A stretch of DNA of 8,798 nucleotides from Acidobacteriaceae bacterium (GTDB lineage Bacteria > Acidobacteriota > Terriglobia > Terriglobales > Acidobacteriaceae): contig PMCH01000209.1 in assembly GCA_003154055.1 (NCBI GenBank), positions 2,323-11,120 of the forward strand, written 5' to 3'. The notes under the pieces were generated by a model. The model saw nothing but the letters and a program-made list of their open reading frames with translations. It did no database searches and was not told where the DNA came from. A program made the translations under genes and the position numbers. The stretch's first letter is position 1. Every line of letters starts with the position of its first letter. Below, in pieces: positions 5,729 to 8,798 of the stretch.

Positions 5729-8362
5729 ATGAAACGTTTTGTTGTGTTGTGTGCTGTTGTGTTTTGTTCCCTTCCCGGAGTTGGGCAGCGGCTGCCGGAA
5801 CTAGCGCGCCCGGTCAACTACAAGCTCACCTTCGCTCCCGATTTCGAGAAGAACAACTTCGCGGGGCAGGAGACGATTGCGATCCAGGTGCTCAAGCCAA
5901 CCTCCGAGATCGTGCTCAATGCGGCGGAGATCGATTTTGAGAGTGCTTCGATCACGAGCGGCGGCGCAACGCAGGCCGCCACAGTCACTCTCGACAAGGG
6001 CAAACAGATGGCCACGCTCGCAGTGGAGAAGGCTCTGCAGCCCGGCGCGGCGACCATCCAGATTCATTACAGCGGCCTGCTGAACGACCAGCTGCGCGGC
6101 TTCTATCTTGGCAAGGACGAGCAGGGCCGCAAGTACGCCGTCACGCAGTTTGAATCCACCGACGCACGCCGCGCCTTCCCTTCTTTCGACGAACCGGCTT
6201 ACAAGGCGACGTTCGACATCGCGGTGATCGCCGACAAGAAGCACGTGGCGATTTCGAATGCGAAGGTTCTTTCCGACACCGCTGGCCCGGACGAGGGCAA
6301 GCACACGGTGAAGTTCGCGACCTCGGCGAAGATGTCTTCGTATCTGGTGGCGATTGCCGTAGGCGAGTTTGAGGCGATCGAAGGCGAGTCCGATGGGATT
6401 CCGATTCGCGTTTGGGGGACGCCCGGCAAGAAGCAGCTGGGAACATTCACGCTCGAGGCGGCGAAGTTTTTCATGCACTACTACGACCAGTATTTCGGGA
6501 TCAAGTATCCGTTTGAAAAGCTGGACCTGATCGGCCTGCCCGACTTTGCCGCGGGCGCAATGGAAAACACCGGCTTCATTACCTTCCGCGAAGTAATCCT
6601 TCTGATTGATGAGAAGCACGCCTCGATCGGCCTGAAGCACACGGTCGCGGATGTTTTATCGCACGAGATGGCGCACATGTGGTTCGGCGACCTGGTCACC
6701 ATGCAGTGGTGGGACGACATCTGGCTGAACGAGGGCTTTGCCACGTGGATGTCATCGAAACCGGTGCGGGCGTGGAAGCCGGAGTGGCATGTTGAACTCG
6801 ACGATGTCCGCGATACCATCCAATCGCTGAACGTCGATTCCGTGCGGAACACCCGGCCGATTCAGCAGAGCGCGGAAACCCCCGAGCAGATCCAGGAACT
6901 GTTTGACGGCATCGCCTACGGCAAGACCGCCGCCGTGTTGCGCATGGTGGAAACGTATATCGGAGCGGAGAAGTTTCGCGCGGGCGTGAACCAGTATCTG
7001 AAGCAGCACGCCTACGGCAACGCAACAGCGTCTGATTTCTGGAACACCCTGGCGAAGGCTTCCGGCAAGCCGGTGGACCATTTCATGTCGACCTTTGTGC
7101 AGCAGGCAGGAGTGCCGTTCGTGGCGCTGCGCGCCGAGTGTTCGGGAAAAAACACGAATGTATCGTTGAGGCAGCAGCGATATCTTTACGATCGCGAGTA
7201 CTTCAACAGCGATCAGTCGAAAGAAGTTTGGCAGATTCCGGTTTGTCTGAAAGAGGGGCCCGCCGGCAGTTCCGGCAAAGAAGCGCTGAGTTGCCGTCTG
7301 CTCACCGAAAGGGAAACCAACTTCCAGCTTCCGGGATGCGCCACCTGGACGCTGGCAAACGCCGGCGCGAGCGGCTTTTATCGCTCGGGATATGAACTGG
7401 GGAACATTCGTTCGCTGGCGCGCGACGTGGAAAAAGAGCTGACGCCTGCCGAGCGCATCATGCTGCTGGGGGATACCTGGGCAGCAGTGAGAGTGGGGAA
7501 ACAGCCGATCTCCGATTTCGTGGCGCTGGCGCAAGGATTGCAACACGAGACCAGCCGCCCGGTTCTGACCCAGGCACTCGATCAGATCGAGTATATCGGC
7601 ACGTATCTCACTTCGGTGGCGGACCAGCCGCAATACGAGGCATGGGTCCGGCAATTGCTGGCACCCACGATCCAGCGGCTTGGATTCGAACCGAAATCCG
7701 GCGAAAGCGACGACGACAAGCAGTTGCGTTCGAGTGTGCTTCGGGTGGCGGGTGGAACGGGACGCGATCCACAGGTTCTGGCGTGGTCACGGAAGTGGAC
7801 CGAGCAGGCGCTCCAGAGTTCTAATACGCTGGACTACACGATCGCCGGCACCGCTCTTGAGTTAGCGGTTCGGGATGGCGACGCGGCTTTGTACGATCGC
7901 CTTGTGGCAAAGCAGAAACAGGCGAAGACTCCGGAAGAATATTATGTGTACTTGGGCGCGCTCAGCTCGTTCTCCGACCCCAAGTTGATTGAGCGAACTC
8001 TGCAACGCGCCCTCTCTTCCGAAGTCCGGTCCCAGGATGCGCTTGGCGTGGTGTCCGGCATCATGGAACAATCCGATGGCCGGGACTTGGCTTGGCAGTT
8101 CGCGAAGAGTCACTGGAGCGAGATCGAAAAAATCGGTGGCGGGGTCACCGCTGCGGAAGTGGTCGACGCAACCTCCAGCTTCTGCAGCGCCGATCTGCAC
8201 GATCAGGTCCAGCAGTTTTTCACCGAGCACAGAGTGCCAACCGCGGAGCGTGGATTGCAGCAGTCGCTGGAGCGCATCCGCTATTGCGTGGATCTGAAAT
8301 CGCAGCAGGGCCCGCGACTGGCACAGTGGCTCAATGAGCACGAGAACCGGGCTGGACAGTAG
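5729..8362 (+). CDS. Secreted M1-family zinc aminopeptidase
   Basis: This enzyme removes N-terminal amino acids from peptides. It is an 877-residue M1 (gluzincin) metallopeptidase similar in layout to puromycin-sensitive aminopeptidases. A signal peptide is likely: MKR, a hydrophobic stretch (residues 4-18), then a probable cut near GQ-RLPE around residue 20, so it should act outside the cytoplasm, probably in the periplasm. The N-terminal beta domain (about 25-215) contains QFESTDARRAFPSFDEPAYK. The catalytic domain has GAMEN (276-280), HEMAH (312-316) and the third zinc ligand Glu335, giving the exact HExxH-18-E spacing; Tyr397 in AYGKTAAV is the expected transition-state tyrosine. A helical ERAP1-like C-terminal region covers roughly 540-860. 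GGAG at 5711-5714 is the only ribosome binding site candidate, 14 bases from the ATG, unusually far. It lies 70 bases after hutI on the same strand and ends before a strong terminator. Confidence 0.95.
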   Translation: MKRFVVLCAVVFCSLPGVGQRLPELARPVNYKLTFAPDFEKNNFAGQETIAIQVLKPTSEIVLNAAEIDFESASITSGGATQAATVTLDKGKQMATLAVEKALQPGAATIQIHYSGLLNDQLRGFYLGKDEQGRKYAVTQFESTDARRAFPSFDEPAYKATFDIAVIADKKHVAISNAKVLSDTAGPDEGKHTVKFATSAKMSSYLVAIAVGEFEAIEGESDGIPIRVWGTPGKKQLGTFTLEAAKFFMHYYDQYFGIKYPFEKLDLIGLPDFAAGAMENTGFITFREVILLIDEKHASIGLKHTVADVLSHEMAHMWFGDLVTMQWWDDIWLNEGFATWMSSKPVRAWKPEWHVELDDVRDTIQSLNVDSVRNTRPIQQSAETPEQIQELFDGIAYGKTAAVLRMVETYIGAEKFRAGVNQYLKQHAYGNATASDFWNTLAKASGKPVDHFMSTFVQQAGVPFVALRAECSGKNTNVSLRQQRYLYDREYFNSDQSKEVWQIPVCLKEGPAGSSGKEALSCRLLTERETNFQLPGCATWTLANAGASGFYRSGYELGNIRSLARDVEKELTPAERIMLLGDTWAAVRVGKQPISDFVALAQGLQHETSRPVLTQALDQIEYIGTYLTSVADQPQYEAWVRQLLAPTIQRLGFEPKSGESDDDKQLRSSVLRVAGGTGRDPQVLAWSRKWTEQALQSSNTLDYTIAGTALELAVRDGDAALYDRLVAKQKQAKTPEEYYVYLGALSSFSDPKLIERTLQRALSSEVRSQDALGVVSGIMEQSDGRDLAWQFAKSHWSEIEKIGGGVTAAEVVDATSSFCSADLHDQVQQFFTEHRVPTAERGLQQSLERIRYCVDLKSQQGPRLAQWLNEHENRAGQ

Positions 8363-8378
8363 ATCCCTGCCAGGTCGA

Positions 8379-8398
8379 GCGGAGTAATATTCTTCCGC
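8379..8398 (+). other. Short hairpin between aminopeptidase stop and terminator
   Basis: GCGGA (8379-8383) pairs with TCCGC (8394-8398) around an AT-rich loop containing AATATT. It lies between the aminopeptidase stop and the main terminator and lacks its own T-run. It could stabilise the mRNA 3' end; it may equally be chance. Confidence 0.25.
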
Positions 8399-8413
8399 GT
8401 CGCTCAAAGGTGT

Positions 8414-8448
8414 GCGGGCTCGCCAGGAATGGCGGGCCCGCTTTTTTT
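8414..8448 (+). terminator. Strong intrinsic terminator after the aminopeptidase gene
   Basis: A 12-pair stem (8414-8425 with 8430-8441, one G-U pair, the rest Watson-Crick and mostly GC) closes on a GGAA tetraloop, which fits the stable GNRA class. Seven Ts follow directly (8442-8448). It lies 51 bases after the aminopeptidase stop and should end transcripts from that gene, isolating the tRNA unit downstream. The minus strand lacks a matching T-run, so it probably works in one direction. Confidence 0.93.
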
Positions 8449-8469
8449 GGCGTAATCCGAGCCGCCGCG

Positions 8470-8498
8470 TTGAGTGGACGCGGCAGGGTTGCTATAAT
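8470..8498 (+). promoter_or_regulatory. Sigma-70 type promoter for the tRNA-Phe unit
   Basis: TTGAGT (8470-8475) and a perfect TATAAT (8493-8498) are separated by exactly 17 bases. This is the best promoter match in the window. Transcription would start near 8505, about 124 bases before the mature tRNA. It lies just after the strong terminator of the preceding gene, as expected for an independent transcription unit. There is no GCGC-type stringent discriminator directly after the -10; the bases there are TCGGTAG. Confidence 0.8.
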
Positions 8499-8504
8499 TC
8501 GGTA

Positions 8505-8628
8505 GTTCCGCACGTTCTGTAGCGCATCGGCTTTTCTGGTTTGTCGCGGTATTCCCGCCCAGTAACAGGGCCCAGGCAAGCGCGGGCCGGCAAACAGCCG
8601 GTTCGCGGTGACGATGCGCATCGGAAGT
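8505..8628 (+). ncRNA. Possible structured leader RNA upstream of tRNA-Phe
   Basis: The stretch between the promoter and the tRNA is long for a tRNA leader and can fold. GCGCATCG (8522-8529) is complementary to CGATGCGC (8612-8619), which could form a closing helix. Inside it, an 11-pair stem (8581-8591 with 8597-8607, two G-U pairs) closes on AAACA, and CTGG/CCAG (8536-8539 with 8572-8575) could enclose a further small hairpin. No T-run separates it from the tRNA, so it would be cut off by RNase P during tRNA maturation. It may be a real small RNA, a processing aid, or only GC-rich spacer. I match it to no known RNA family. The extent given is from the predicted start to the tRNA 5' end. Confidence 0.35.
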
Positions 8629-8704
8629 GGCCAGGTAGCTCAGGTGGTAGAGCGCAGCCCTGAAAAGGCTGGCGTCGGGGGTTCAACTCCCTCCCTGGCC
8701 ACCA
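8629..8704 (+). tRNA. tRNA-Phe (anticodon GAA)
   Basis: All four arms fold. The acceptor GGCCAGG (8629-8635) pairs with CCTGGCC (8694-8700), followed by discriminator A and an encoded CCA (8702-8704). The D arm is GCTC/GAGC with an eight-base loop. The anticodon stem CAGCC/GGCTG (8655-8659, 8667-8671) carries loop CTGAAAA, giving anticodon GAA at 8662-8664, which reads Phe codons UUC and UUU. The T arm is GGGGG/CCCTC with one G-U pair and loop TTCAACT. Length is 76 bases. It has its own promoter upstream and is probably processed from a longer precursor. Confidence 0.97.
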
Positions 8705-8723
8705 ACATTCCAAGAAACTTAGC

Positions 8724-8791
8724 GGAGCGGATGGAATCCTCGCTCCCCTGATCCAACACACGCGCACCGGTTACCCATCCGAGCGTGTGTT
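8724..8791 (+). other. Two hairpins after tRNA-Phe, possible weak terminator
   Basis: GGAGCG (8724-8729) pairs with CGCTCC (8741-8746). Further on, AACACACGC (8755-8763) pairs perfectly with GCGTGTGTT (8783-8791) around a 19-base loop, followed by only one more T and then AGGGGC. The second could end the tRNA transcript, but the loop is large and the T-run very short, so factor-dependent termination or read-through past the window edge is just as possible. Confidence 0.3.
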
Positions 8792-8798
8792 TAGGGGC

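Noticed and set aside
5801..6640. Minus-strand open frame of 279 codons opposite the aminopeptidase gene
   Set aside because: Antisense shadow of the M1 catalytic gene with Arg/Leu/Val-rich composition and no motif.
8492..8767. Minus-strand open frame containing GRELNPRRQPFQGCALPPEL
   Set aside because: This is the translation of the antisense strand of the tRNA-Phe gene, a familiar artefact in protein databases, not a gene.

Overview
The window looks like part of a free-living bacterial chromosome of moderately high GC. Protein style (a secreted M1 aminopeptidase with an ERAP1-like C-terminal part) and the short intergenic repeats suggest Acidobacteriota. That assignment is inferred from general resemblance, without any database comparison.

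Layout, left to right: the first 106 codons of pyrG (CTP synthase) on the minus strand, running off the left edge; a 273-base divergent spacer with candidate promoter and hairpin elements; guaA (GMP synthase) on the plus strand; a short repeat-bearing convergent spacer; a 69-codon gene of unknown function on the minus strand, supported by a very strong ribosome binding site; hutU (urocanate hydratase) and hutI (imidazolonepropionase) on the plus strand, separated by an 88-base repeat-rich spacer; a secreted M1 zinc aminopeptidase, also on the plus strand; a strong intrinsic terminator; then a well-formed promoter, a roughly 120-base leader with possible RNA structure, and a tRNA-Phe(GAA) gene with encoded CCA.

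Functionally, pyrG and guaA are both glutamine-dependent amidotransferases that finish pyrimidine and purine nucleotide synthesis. HutU and HutI carry out the second and third steps of histidine breakdown, giving N-formimino-L-glutamate; the first enzyme (HutH) and the last steps are not in the window. The aminopeptidase could release free amino acids, including histidine, from peptides outside the cytoplasm, but a functional link to hutUI is only an inference from adjacency. No mobile element, CRISPR array or phage gene was seen. The window is mostly housekeeping. The least explained parts are the tRNA-Phe leader and the small unknown gene.
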